From Paramacrobiotus metropolitanus (lineage: Eukaryota; Tardigrada; Eutardigrada; Parachela; Macrobiotidae): DNA of 64,000 nucleotides. Location: contig NW_026570234.1 in the NCBI RefSeq assembly GCF_019649055.1, positions 868,001 through 932,000 on the forward strand, written 5' to 3'. A program made the translations under genes and the position numbers. The notes under the pieces are model-generated. The model ran no database searches and had not been told where the DNA came from. It saw nothing but the letters and a program-made list of their open reading frames with translations. Positions 12,571-23,901 of the stretch are shown piece after piece (position 1 is the stretch's first letter; every line of letters starts with the position of its first letter).

Positions 12571-14348
12571 CTAACGGCCCACCCACTTTTGTAGTGTTTG
12601 TTTAGCACCGCTCTGGTAAAAGTCTTGCAAAATATTCTCCACTAATTTTAAGAAATTGTGGTTGACATGAAGGTCATCGCCAAATACTTCGGCAATCCTC
12701 AGTACAGCACGGGGATCCGCTTTGCCGGATGTCGCCGCTTTCTGCAGTTTTTCTAGCATCGGATCGTTAAACCCTAGTTTTTCATTAGTCTCATCGTTTT
12801 CTTGGCCCAAATAATATATCCAGGATGCAATAGTAAAACAAAGGAAAGTCAGCTGGGACCCGCGCTTTATAGCATCTCGAACGCACGGTAGAACGAATTT
12901 CGGAATTCTGGCGGAACCTTCTGTACCAATGCGCAATAGTTGATCATTCACTGCTGGATTCGCAAAGCGCTCTAAAACGATGGATTTGTATTGGGTAATG
13001 TCAATATCGGGAACCGGGTCCAGCAGCTGCGTTACTTCCTCGTCGAACAAACGCTGCAAAAGTTTGTGGATGTCCGGGTGAGCCATTGCTTCCTACAACG
13101 CAAACCGAAAACTGAGAATTAATTCACAAATGCAAACATAATTGTACCCAGCGACAACAATTATTGTACATACACGCAATTTTGCGGCCGGCTTTTACGT
13201 AACATATCGGTACGAGTATGCGTAAACTTTACTTCAGAAGAGCATTTACACTAAATTACACATACGATTATTCTCTGTGTTTTTGAGTTCAGTATTTCGA
13301 TATCCATCAATAATTGATCCATCTGAAATAGCTACCGAAATAATTCCGGTTATTACTACTGCCTGCTTTTTACCGGCGAATATCTGTATCCTAACAGCAT
13401 TCCAATGTAGCATAAAGCTTGGTGACCACAATTGACAGTCCGTAATTTCATCTTTTCGTACGGCAGAACATCCGTTGTCATTTGTGCGCCAGCTTTTTCC
13501 CACGCCGGCCTGCCCAGCGGAAAATGATCTTCAATAACCCATTGTGTAAATGACTCGCACGTAACCGGCCACAGATCATCAATCCCGAATTCTTCTCGCA
13601 CTAACTTCCGGTGCACATCGGTCGTGGCCGGCGTAATACGGTCCACCATACAGTTGGGGAACGCACCCTCCTTTTCCAGCCATTTCCCTACTTCGGCGTC
13701 GGCTAATTTGGCGAAAGCAATAATCATATTCTTCGCGACATCGCCATTATGCTGAATATTGTCACACGACAGAATCGTAAACGGTGGTTGTCCCTGCTTC
13801 TTCCGACGACGGAGAGCCGCCAGAATATAACCAAATGACGATCGTGGCGCATCTAGATGCTGCAAATCATGCTGGATGAGAGGATCAACAGCATTAAACT
13901 GTCCCGTGCCTTGATGAATAAAATAACCACCTTCCGTGATCGTCAAAGTAACAATGCGGCAGGATGGATCCGCCATGGTTTGTATAACAGCTTCGGACTC
14001 ATCCGGCGCGTAAAGATAACCGGAAATCGCTGCAATAACGTGGGCTTTATCACCGGACGCATCGCGTTCCACTAAAGTGTATAAGCAGTCTTGAGCGCGC
14101 ATGGCGTCGCGAGCGGGAATGTCGAAGGGTAGCAGTCCCACTCCGACCAATCTCCATTTATCCGACTGACCAGTTTCCAAGAGTCTATCCAAATACATAG
14201 CTTGATGGGCTCGATGGAAGCCGCCGACGCTGATATGAACGATTGTCGGTGAGCCTTCAGGATTCCGAGTATATTTAGGGATGTGGACATTGCTCGGTAA
14301 CAAAGGCAGGTTTTTCAAATTTAACTTAATGGGTGAAGATCGGGCCAT
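12571..14348 (-). CDS. Mannitol 2-dehydrogenase / fructuronate reductase family enzyme
   Basis: Long-chain polyol dehydrogenase that interconverts a sugar alcohol or acid and its keto form with NAD(P)H (mannitol-fructose or a hexonate); the exact substrate cannot be read from the sequence. Two exons, 13374-14348 and 12571-13092, join in phase 0 to give 498 residues, matching the usual size of about 490-500. The N-terminal Rossmann domain contains VGGFHRAHQAMYLD and the family motif CDNIQHNG. The catalytic Kx4NxxH signature is intact as KLRTVNCGH (Lys 301, Asn 306, His 309). The C-terminal helical domain follows in exon 2. This family is common in bacteria, fungi and plants and rare in animals, so an origin by horizontal transfer is possible. 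The intron and animal-type neighbours argue against contamination. Confidence 0.93.
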
Positions 14349-15123
14349 GGTTATAAATTGTGCGATGGCAGTTAGTGTATAAGAACTGCAAAAAGCAGAA
14401 AAAAAAGTTGAGATTAGGCAAACTTTAGCTTATCCAGGGTACTAATTTTGAATCTTATTGACTTCTTGAGAGTCGAAAACAAACCAAAATTATCAGCAAT
14501 AAAAAAGGTGGTTCTGTAACTACTGGTAAGTATCTATGCGGCATTGCGGTGTACTAATTGCACATACGTCTCGCAACGAGAAAGCAAACGACCGATCAAG
14601 CTTTAGCAGCTCCCTTTATCAGTTAACGAAATTAATAAAATCCGGAAACACTGAGAGCTGGTAACAACACTTTAGGTGATCATTAATCCAGGTTCACTCT
14701 ATCAGTCTATAGGCGGTGATAGTATCTGTACATAGCGGTATGACAATATATTATAGCGCGTAAAACCGGTATAAAGGACAAGCACTATCGGCGGACACCC
14801 TGGAGGCTTATTCCACTTTTACTTTCGGTAAGCTTCCAGCAAAAATACTTTGTACCTGGCAGTCTGGCGCTGTCAAGGTGGCGATTAATAACAAGAGGCT
14901 TACAACTGTAGCATAGAATAAGGTGCTGCGCAATAAATTATTAAGAAATCCAGAAAGTGGAATACTCACTCAGTCTGTGATTGCACACAAAATAGTATCA
15001 AGATTGTTCTACTTGTTTAATACGGATACTATATCTGTATTGAAAGATAGGTACCCGACCTGTAGATTTCGATCGAGCTTGTGTGGGTAGACTAACCTTA
15101 ATCCTTCGTGTAGCAAAACTGAT
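14349..15123. other. Intergenic region, no gene seen
   Basis: About 0.77 kb between the dehydrogenase start and the 3' end of the first Ly6 gene. AT-rich, with no open frame, RNA gene or repeat that I can support. Confidence 0.5.
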
Positions 15124-15984
15124 TCACAATCTGGAAAAGATTTGGCGGACAACAGCAGTGACAATGGTGGTTGCAATAATCATGCGCCGGTTATTCCTGG
15201 TACGATCGGCACTGAGCTACAAATGAGCACAAGTGGATTTTGCATGACCTTGATTGTCAGCATAAATTTTTTACCAGATTTTAGTATGCACAAAACAGTA
15301 ATACGTGCTTTGACATATAACCCAAACAAGCCAAAACATACCACGACGTAGTAATTGCATCGATCGCCAGTGCAGCAGTCTTCGCAGATCCAGTCTGCCC
15401 ACCAATCCCGATAGCATCGTTCTTCCAGTGCCCTCTTCCGTTGCATGCAGTTCTTCATATTATCGCAAGCTTTGCTCAGATAGTGAATTCTCTTGCCGGC
15501 TGGCATCCAGTAAAATGTCACTAAATTCGTAAACGGTAAAACCGATTCAGAATTTCAGGCGTGTTTAGTTGTTTTTATTACTAGAAATACGAGTATAGCA
15601 TCAAATTTCGCAATTCTTATTCCTCTACAAACCTCCCCAGCGAACATTTGTGCTGCAAACATCATGGATTTCTGGGTCGCACAGCTGGACCGTGGATATG
15701 CATTTCTCGTAATTGTCTTCTTGGTTCTCGCATACATAACACTCCAAACCTAATCGGTTCAGACAGTTACAACTGAAATCATTGAAAAAAGAATCGTACT
15801 GTTAGAACAAAATGAATCAACCAGTAAATTCCAATCCAGCAATATCCTGTCAGAGCAAATCTGGTTTCCTATTTTAAATTCAATGAGAAACCATAAAAAT
15901 ACCTAATACAGATACGGACTCCAGTTGGATCATGTAGTACACGATGAATAGTAGAACGTATATATACTCAAAAACTGTGCTCAT
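15124..15984 (-). CDS. Secreted Ly6/uPAR (three-finger) domain protein, likely GPI-anchored
   Basis: Exons 15903-15984, 15633-15749, 15342-15520 and 15124-15216 join with consistent phases to give 156 residues. The first exon is a hydrophobic signal peptide (27 residues). The mature part opens with LECYVC, the classical start of a Ly6 fold, and closes its cysteine framework with CEDCCTGDRCN, the family's conserved CCxxDxCN. Twelve cysteines are visible in the domain. A last exon adds a short hydrophobic tail (MIIATTIVTAVV) consistent with a GPI-attachment signal or weak membrane anchor. The family covers cell-surface modulators of receptors and septate-junction factors; the ligand here is unknown. 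A divergent relative lies 1 kb away on the + strand. Confidence 0.82.
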
Positions 15985-17002
15985 GGCTCATTTAAGGTCG
16001 ACAAAACCATAATAATTATCCTGGAGTAAAAGTACACCTTCTAAATTATTAGCAATGAATTTCCTTTCCTGCTGTTATGAAGAATGCATAAAAGTTGAAG
16101 TCCATACAGATGGAGCTTTTTCGACTTAACAATTATGCATAATGTACCTTTAATGGCACAGGTCAGAGAAAGGTCAAGAAGCGCTAGTCTGTCGAAATGT
16201 GAACAGTATCACAAATTTGCAATAAGTATACTTCAAGTATGTAATTTATGCTTGGCATTGAAAGAAAGGCATTTAAGGCATTGAGATGCATGGTTTGCGG
16301 CTTTGCGCTATATTTTTATTTTTTGTGTGAATTCAAAGTGAATTATCAGTTTTCTACGAATGGCCCCGCATATCCGAATTCCGCTGGTATTAGTATTTCT
16401 ACCGGAAACACTGGACCTGGAAATGATTATTGCTCAGGCACTATAGCTGAAAAGCTGTTGAAACAGATTGAAATATGACATCACAAAGTATTACTCCTAG
16501 ATTGCAGGATGAATGAATTGGAAGATGAACGATTATAAATCTACCAATCAGTGCTCAAATGACTTCGCTGCAGCGGATGTTCGAGTATATACTCACGACC
16601 ACATAAACATTTATTTATTAAGTGCATTGCTACAGCATTTGCAGTACGCATGTATAGAATTACACAGTTATATGCAAATTGAAAAAGTCTACAAAAGCGT
16701 GCTAACGAATTTTTCTGCGGTAAGTCAGGTATGCGTGCTAAAAATTGCTCGCAGTATTTAGGTGATAGGTTTTGTTCCCTGAGGCAACCTTTTGCAGCCA
16801 GCGATAGCACTTCTCGTGACAATCGACTGTTTTTCTGTTTTCGATTTTTTTTTGCGTTGTGAGAACTTAATCCGCTCATTGCATGAGCAGCGTTCACAGT
16901 TTATTTAATTGTAACAAATAATCTTTCTGAAGGGTTTTTGCATACATTATAATAAATAATACATTTTTCGTACACGCACGCCTATGCACATGTAGTCACG
17001 AA
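15985..17002. other. Shared upstream region of two divergent Ly6 genes
   Basis: About 1 kb between two head-to-head Ly6 start codons, likely containing both promoters. A 76-codon + strand frame at 16248-16478 contains RCMVCG, which looks like a Ly6 start, but lacks the rest of the domain. I do not call it a gene. Confidence 0.45.
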
Positions 17003-18073
17003 ATGGGACCCTTCGCCATATATACGAAGTTTGCAGCAGTCATCATTATAACACTTTCATACCTTCCCAAACAATGTAACGGGCTGTAATCTACTTTCGA
17101 AACTGCAAGGATTTCTGCATAATAGTTTCTGATTCTAATTCCAGGCTCATCCCAGTATATCGGAGCTGTAAGATGTTACGTGTGCCGAGGAATAGCGCCT
17201 AATTTCAGCATCTTTTCTGCTAATGTCAGTTGTCCAGATACCGACGATGTCCAAGCTACAACAATTACATACTGCGAAGCCTGCATGAAGTATGTCGGAG
17301 TGATTTCGCCCAGGCTGCCTGCCCCAACAAATGCATCAGTAAAGCCCGCGGTGGAAACCAGTATGTTGTTAGTACTTTGTAGTTAGCGTCAAGTTCTAGA
17401 GCAAGTTCACTATCGTTAATTAGAAACGTTAAGCAACCTCCTTACGGAAGTTCTGAATAAATGCTACAGATAATCCAGTCGGAATGTATCCTGTGTCTAT
17501 ATTCTCAGTTTATTCCTGTCGCGTTACAGACTAAAGTTAATTGTATGGCAATTCTTTACGAAAGATCGGCTTTTGAATTTAAAGAGATTACTTACATCTA
17601 TAATTATTATAAACACAAGAAAGTAAGTATTACTGTGTGCTTAATCAGTTAACGATCGACAGGAACATTCATGATCGTGTCCCAATAATATTACGGCATA
17701 CGTAAAGCGCATACGAGCCACGGTGCTCACACTTTATTTACTCGTAATAATTTTTAGTTCTATGCGCTTTCTTATTCCAGAGACCCTGCGAGCTTGTTAC
17801 AATCCTCAAATTTATGAGGGCCGACCGAATTTGACTGTGGCTGCGCCGGAAAGCAGACCAAACATGAACTACGTGACAACTAGATTCACAGGCTCTCAAA
17901 TACAAACGAATCCAAAATCGCCTAGAAACTTTTTATATGGACCGGGAGACGTATATATATGCAACGATGGAGATTTGTGCAATGCCGGAAGCCACTGGAA
18001 AGTCTCGCCGCATACGGTTCTCCTTAGCATGCTACCCTTAACGACGTATTACTTTTTAACTCTTCTGAACTAA
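17003..18073 (+). CDS. Secreted Ly6-like protein with GPI-anchor signal
   Basis: Exons 17003-17075, 17145-17360 and 17781-18073 keep frame across both junctions to give 193 residues. Exon 1 encodes a signal peptide (MGPFAIYTKFAAVIIITLSY). Exon 2 starts the cysteine-rich domain with RCYVCRG. Exon 3 ends it with YICNDGDLCNAGS, the terminal CNxxxLCN pattern of Ly6 proteins, followed by a hydrophobic C-terminal tail (TVLLSMLPLTTYYFLTLLN) that fits a GPI-attachment signal. The loop between the cysteine clusters is longer than usual and contains N-glycosylation sequons (NVS, NAS, NLT). Exon 1 and 2 layout parallels the minus-strand neighbour, so the two may be an inverted duplication that has diverged. 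Function unknown. Confidence 0.78.
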
Positions 18074-18482
18074 TGTTCTGGAAACCAATATTAGCAATTA
18101 TTGCTGTTTGCTAAAGGTTTTCGGATTTATATATCCGCGTTCCGCAGTAAACATAATATTATGTCATATGCATAACTTCTGTTCCAAAGTGCGTCACAGG
18201 TGTATTGCCAGACCTAGTAAGCGTCTGTACCTATGCGACAAAACACATAAATTTATATACAAATAATAATTTTAAACTTGGGATGTGCTCATTGCCATAG
18301 CCGAGAGTATGAGACGCCCTCATACTTATTGTATTTACAGTGAGACGCTCATAGCCTCATATTACAGTCATGTTGTACTTGGGTAATACAAAGTAATTTG
18401 CATTCTGTTGAGCAACATGTGTCTGAAAATTACGCCATTACTAGACTATAAAAGAAAAAGCAGCCAGAAAAAATTAAAAATT
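18074..18482. other. Convergent intergenic region
   Basis: About 0.4 kb between the stop of the + strand Ly6-like gene and the stop of the minus-strand transporter. It holds their 3' ends and nothing else I can see. Confidence 0.45.
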
Positions 18483-20787
18483 TTAGAGTTTCCCTTTTAT
18501 ATGGTTCCAAAACGGAAAATCCTTCCATGAACTAATTTTTCCATTTTCCTCACATTCGGCTAGCGTTTCCGGAAGCGCCCTATTAACATACAATCATAAT
18601 TGTAAATTTCAGATAGAACGCATCTGTATACCTGTTTCAAAAAACTCCTTTTAAATCTAAGACACAACCGTTTATAACCAGTGTGCCGATGAATTTATGA
18701 CCACTTACAGATTCAGCGTTTCCGGGAGAAACATAGCACAAATACTGGCAAAGATCATGATTCCACCAAATACCACTAAAGTCAGTGAGGAGTCCTTGTA
18801 TCCCAAATACACAATAACCGGTCCGATATTGGTCGCAATCGACGCAATAAAATTCGACAACGCTACACCTTTGCCGCGAACAACCGTGGGCAGTATTTCG
18901 TTCTGAATGAGTTCCTGCACAATATATGCACTGGACACAAATAGTTTTGCGAATAAGAACAAGGTCAACACAGCAGCATATATGGCGTGCTCCGTCGGTA
19001 ACCCCAATGTTGCTAAACACGAAGCGCCACCCAGTACGAAACACAGGACAATCGTCGGGCGCCGTCCAATCCGATCACATATGATTTCCGTGAATAAGGC
19101 CGCCGGCAGTTCAACAATGCTGGCTAGGAAGGAACTCAAATAGGGATTCGATCCCAGAGATGGGGCATAATACGACAGCCCATTGTAGCAGATTTGGCAC
19201 ACGGTGTTCAGTATGATCATCAGTAGAGTTTGTTTGCGTATTTGCGGTGTACGGAACAGATCCAGATAGGAATATTCGCGTTGATGCGCTGTGACACCGG
19301 GCTCCTTTATCCTTGCGCTCTTCGCCTGATCACAGAGTTGCTTAAACTGGCATTTCAGAGATTCGTTGTAATCGACATGGTTCATTTTCGCCGCTCTCTT
19401 CAGAAATGCTTCGAGGTCATCGTATCTATCCCGTGATAACAACCAACGAGGACTTTCCGGCATGATCCACCAGTATACAGCGTAAGCCAGAAATGGAAGG
19501 TTGCTGACCAGGACATATGTCCGCCAAGAGCGGAATAAATAGGCAATGCCGGTACTGGCAACCCCACCGACTGTGTACGCCACCGACACCAAAACCATGT
19601 ACGTGGCGCGAAAACCCGGTGTAATGATTTCCATTCCCAACGTGGACGGTGTTAAGTAGGTGTTGTTGACGGATAAAGCTTGGATGATATTGAGAATGAC
19701 AAAAATGTAAAAGCCGTAAAAAGCGTAGGGCGATCCGGCGCTAGCGGCTGAAAAGATTACTTGGTTGGCCAAAAACAGAAGGTATGTTTTCTTCCGGCCG
19801 ATTAAATCGGATAGGTAACCTCCAATCGGCGTTCCAATCTGCAACATGCATGCAAAATTTTAACTTGTTAAATAATGCGCATAAGTACGAAAAATTCTAA
19901 CGTTGCAGGATACCCCTTACAATTGTTGTTAATAAGATTACTTCAGAAAACATAATTCTTTCCGACAAAAATTAATGACTACCGTGCATAACCCAAAAAA
20001 GTTACAAAAACTTCTTTAAAGTAAAAGTTGTAAATTTTTAGGTACTGCAAATATAGATCAATGCTTGCCGACCGCAAGAAGCAATCTGCTTTATTCAAAA
20101 CAATTGTTAGCCCTTCGATTGCGACATACCACTGTCCCGAAAGCCGATAGAATATACGCCAAAGTCGGTAAAAAGTCCTGATGGCAAACCAAATCCCAGT
20201 CTGTAACAATCGTATCGTGATACACTGAGTGATCATAAACCCAGCTGTCGCAAGCAGTCGTATTCAGGATGCCGTTGCTGGTGGCGTTGTCGAAGTGGGC
20301 CGCCAGTGAATCTAGCGTTTTCCATTCAGTCAGTAACTCCGTGTAATCAACATTATATTTCTGACATTTTTCTGTAGAGTTATCTTCCGGATTTCGGGGC
20401 AACAGCGCCTTGAAATCAACGTCCGTCGCATTCATTAAATGAGTATCGTGGCTATGATTTGCATTTCTCTCGAACGGCAATTTGCACCAGTGCGGAGGGG
20501 CAGCGATGACGAATACCTGTAAAAACCGAATCAATATGTAAAAATATCAGAAATATATTTTCCTTAGCGGAGGATAAGGTTTAGTTAATTAGTTCACATC
20601 CATGCACTGCAAAAATCTCCGACGTCGCACATACAAAGCCAGAAACGAGGAATGACTGGGCCGCTATTGCCGGTAACAGGACAAGCGCCACAACGAACTT
20701 CTGATATCGTCCATTCCCATAGATCCGCAATAATATGTCATCAAACTGCTTCCCCAAATTTTCCGCATCTCTATCGGTCGAAGCCAT
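18483..20787 (-). CDS. SLC22-type organic cation/carnitine transporter
   Basis: Plasma-membrane transporter of the major facilitator superfamily moving organic cations, carnitine or anions; the substrate is not predictable here. Exons 20635-20787, 20130-20516, 18709-19838 and 18483-18579 join with matching phases to give 588 residues, slightly over the family's 550. TM1 spans exon 1. The large extracellular loop typical of SLC22 follows, opening with APPHWCKLP and carrying several N-glycosylation sequons (NHS, NAT, NTT). The MFS loop 2-3 motif is GGYLSDLIGRKKT, and PESPRWLLS follows TM6. The C-terminus is LPETLNLALPETL, the doubled PET motif of OCT proteins, split by the last intron. The start is the ATG giving MASTDRD; an upstream in-frame GTG is not needed. 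Confidence 0.92.
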
Positions 20788-22728
20788 TTTCACAAGCCGG
20801 TCTTAAGATTTGCACATGGCGGTTCTCGCAACTGCGGAATGTTTAACTAAAAAAGACAAAAAGGAAAAACTTTACAGAAACCATACAAGAACACTAAGTA
20901 TATATGGTACTGAACGCATTTATCTGTACAATTAGCGGCAAGCAAAGGTCAGTCCATCGAACCTGACTTGTAAGCTGCCAATTCATGAATAGTCTTTCAT
21001 CAAATTTCAAGACCCATCAAATCTGTACAAAGTCACTAGAAGCCACAAATAAAATCATACAAAGCCCGAGCTTCCTGGAAGTTATGATATTGCTATGATG
21101 CCTCTTAAAGCCGACAACGTTCGAAATGGTAACTGTTCCAGAAAAACCATGCACGCATCAACGTAGCCACAATATGACAGACAGATCTCAAACAAATTAA
21201 TGGAGATTTTTATTGGGTTTGTTTTAATCTCTACACGATTATGATTATATAATATAATGTGATAGTATATAATTTTTACATATCTATAGATCTGTAATTA
21301 TGATACATCTATGTGGCATGTGCCAAATTGGTTAATTACTAATTAACTACTGTCGAAGGATGGACATCTCCATACAAAACAATTAAGTAAGTTAACTTAA
21401 TTTGCGTGTACGATGCAAAAACATCAAATTAAAATACAAACTGAATGAAAACTTCGAAAAACTTCGAAAAACATTAATTATTTGAAATTAGTATGGGTTA
21501 CGCTGAAGACGCACCTCCAAACATAATCGCGCCGCGTAGAATAAAACCGCTTCGAATCATCGGAATCATGTCCGGCCACGGAATTCCAAAATCATGATAC
21601 CAGATACACTTACACAACATAGATCTGGTCAGATTGTCGTGTTTTTTCTTGCGCACTTAAAACGTGGTACAAAATTCTTCCGCGAGCATCGGATCGGAGA
21701 ATCCATCCAGGCAGCTTCAGAAGAATCTTTGCGGCTACGGCTGCGCTGGCCAAAATCATATGCAATTAACAATAATATAGCGCTATACCAGGTTATCAAA
21801 CGCAGTTTGTTTGCTAATCGTAACGTGAAGTCGAAGCTGCAGCGCCATGTTTGACCATAGACCATAACATATCGTACAGCAGCTTGTTGTTAAAAATTTT
21901 ATGAGCATCACTTCTACCGCTACAAATGTGACAAAAATGTCATTTAACCGCGGCACCGTAAATACTAAATACTAGAGTATTCTGTAGAAGACTGTAGAAG
22001 TTCTAACATCTAAGATATTCGGCACCGCCACAACGCAAAAAACATAACACCATGATGTATCACACATCTGTACTATCGCAGGACTTTCGTCATCTACTGA
22101 TATTTCACAGCGTGAAAATGTTTTCGCATTTTATGTAGACTGGTACAATTTGCCGGTCGCGAAAACGTACACGAGTCTCAATTTTCGAGACAACAACTGC
22201 ATTTCGAAGTAATTTGATCTGTTATTAACGGGGAAAATTTAACTTCGTCAGCGTGTTTAAAATTTGTTACTGGATTAAAGTCAAAAGCCGCGACAGCCTA
22301 ATCGCTGTTCTTGTACACAAAAAAATGTTTGGTTAATGATTTTCCCATGGTAAGTACGGAAATTTCGCCAGCGCTGCTATTCTACTGCATTTCTGTTTGA
22401 TATCCAAAACTTTTTTGTATGATTTTATCAGTCGTACCTGAGCGGAATGACGTACCACAGAGTACCGAGCAAACGCACGAAATAAACGCACAATCTGCTT
22501 AATTTTCATGTTTTATACGATTCTTCTTCAACCATTATCAATGAGAGCGATCGTATAACACTTCAACCAACACCAATCTAAAGTAAAACTAAAAACATCC
22601 GGAAACGCGCTATCTTCTTTAAAAGAAACAAGAAACGAATAAAATTACAGTTCCATCGATCCATGCACCAGTGCGAAGTGTGGAAAAATCACTGCGGCCC
22701 AAAATCAAATCAAATCGCGCAAGAAAAC
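20788..22728. other. Intergenic region, no supported gene
   Basis: About 1.9 kb upstream of the transporter and downstream of the LEA-like gene. There is an AT-rich stretch around 21220-21310. Overlapping open frames at 21594-21865 on both strands have no family features. One small minus-strand frame (21611-21759) is mildly Ala/Leu-rich but cannot be joined to a credible second exon. Confidence 0.4.
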
Positions 22729-23163
22729 CTACTTCATCGCCTTCTTAACATCATCAGCCTTTTCTTTAACCTTATCCTTAGCATCATCCAGCTTGCCTTT
22801 CACCTTATCTTTGGCATCATCCACCTTCCCCTTGACGGCATCCTTCGCGTCCTCTACTTTGTCCTTGACTTCGCTCTTGGCTTTGTCTACCTCGCCCTTA
22901 ATGGCTGACAGCTGCTTCTGCCCGGTCTTGCTGTAATAGAAATAATAATAAGCACCGGCACCGGCGATGGCTACTCCACCGGCCAACAGGGCTACGCCGG
23001 GAATGCCGCCTTTGGGCGCAGATGCTGTCGAGGCACGGGGAGGAGGTGGTGGCGGAGTGGAGGCGCTGGTGTACTTCGGCGTCGAGCCCGGCGGTGTAGG
23101 ATTGGATGTGGTACCGCTGCTGGGTCCCGCATCACGCTGACGATAAAATCCCGTAAAACGCAT
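22729..23163 (-). CDS. Membrane-anchored LEA-like protein with 11-residue repeats
   Basis: Single-exon 144-residue protein, not recognised as any named gene. Residues 1-52 are Ser/Thr/Pro-rich with a PPPPPP run and a basic start (MRFTGFYRQR) that could be a mitochondrial presequence. Residues 54-77 are a hydrophobic Gly/Ala segment ending in aromatic residues (AYYYFYY), a likely membrane anchor. Residues 82-144 are a highly charged amphipathic helix in 11-residue units: EDAKDAVKGKV, DDAKDKVKGKL, DDAKDKVKEKA, DDVKKAMK. This period and composition are those of group 3 LEA proteins (LEA_4), known from anhydrobiotic animals. A role in protecting a membrane during water loss is inference. Divergent from PIP5K1, with 0.74 kb between start codons. 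Confidence 0.8.
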   Translation of the reverse strand: MRFTGFYRQRDAGPSSGTTSNPTPPGSTPKYTSASTPPPPPPRASTASAPKGGIPGVALLAGGVAIAGAGAYYYFYYSKTGQKQLSAIKGEVDKAKSEVKDKVEDAKDAVKGKVDDAKDKVKGKLDDAKDKVKEKADDVKKAMK

Positions 23164-23901
23164 ATTGGCGAAATAAGATTAGAAAAGCGCACAAAGAAAG
23201 CTCGAGGAATCCGGAGACTTGCAGTTGAGAAGCAAGAAATAAATTACTGAATCAAAAAATTCGAAAAAGAAAAATTTTTCCGTTTGTTTATTTACCGCTG
23301 TTCGGTTGGTTCAGCTGGCTGGGGATTTCCTTGATGAATTATGTGAAGGGGGGCTGGATTACGAGTCAGCGGCTGTAAAGCGGGACACTAACGTCAGGCC
23401 GGCAGCCTGCTGGTTTATGTTAACAGTTTTTTACTCCTTTTTTTCTTTTTCTTGTATTTGCTTGGTAAAGCATAATAATGTATAACTATGATTTCATAGA
23501 ATAACTTGCAGAAAATTGCACCTGAAGGTCTTAAACGGAGCGGAAGACAACCAATTGCTCAGAAAACTGTTATTTAGTTAAGTATTGTACTCAGTCTCGC
23601 TTCCGTTCTACTTTTTGGTGTCTGACTCAATAAATCCGGTTTGTGATTATCAAGTTACTCTAGCAAGTGCATTCTGCGGTTCATTCGCTGCAAGTTTGAA
23701 AAAGTTGCTACTGCATTGCTGCAGTCTCCCTGCACATACGACTTACCGTCACTTACGAAATAACTTATCGATGCTCGTTTGCTACCCACAAAAATTACGG
23801 CGTCTACGGCAGTGATAATCATGCGCAAGAAGAACTGACGAAATATACTAATAGAAACACTTCGTTTTTACGAAGATTATGCTTGCGGCAACATTCTACT
23901 A
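23164..23901. promoter_or_regulatory. Divergent upstream region of the LEA-like gene and PIP5K1
   Basis: The start codons of two head-to-head genes are 738 bases apart, so this stretch should contain both promoters. It has T-rich runs at about 23425-23450 but no clear TATA box or known site that I can place with certainty. Confidence 0.4.

Noticed and set aside
21499..21759. Possible small minus-strand gene beginning MILASAAVAAK
   Set aside because: It looks mildly coding, but the GTAAGT at 21613 has no acceptor that joins it to the downstream Gly-rich frame, and it resembles no family I know.
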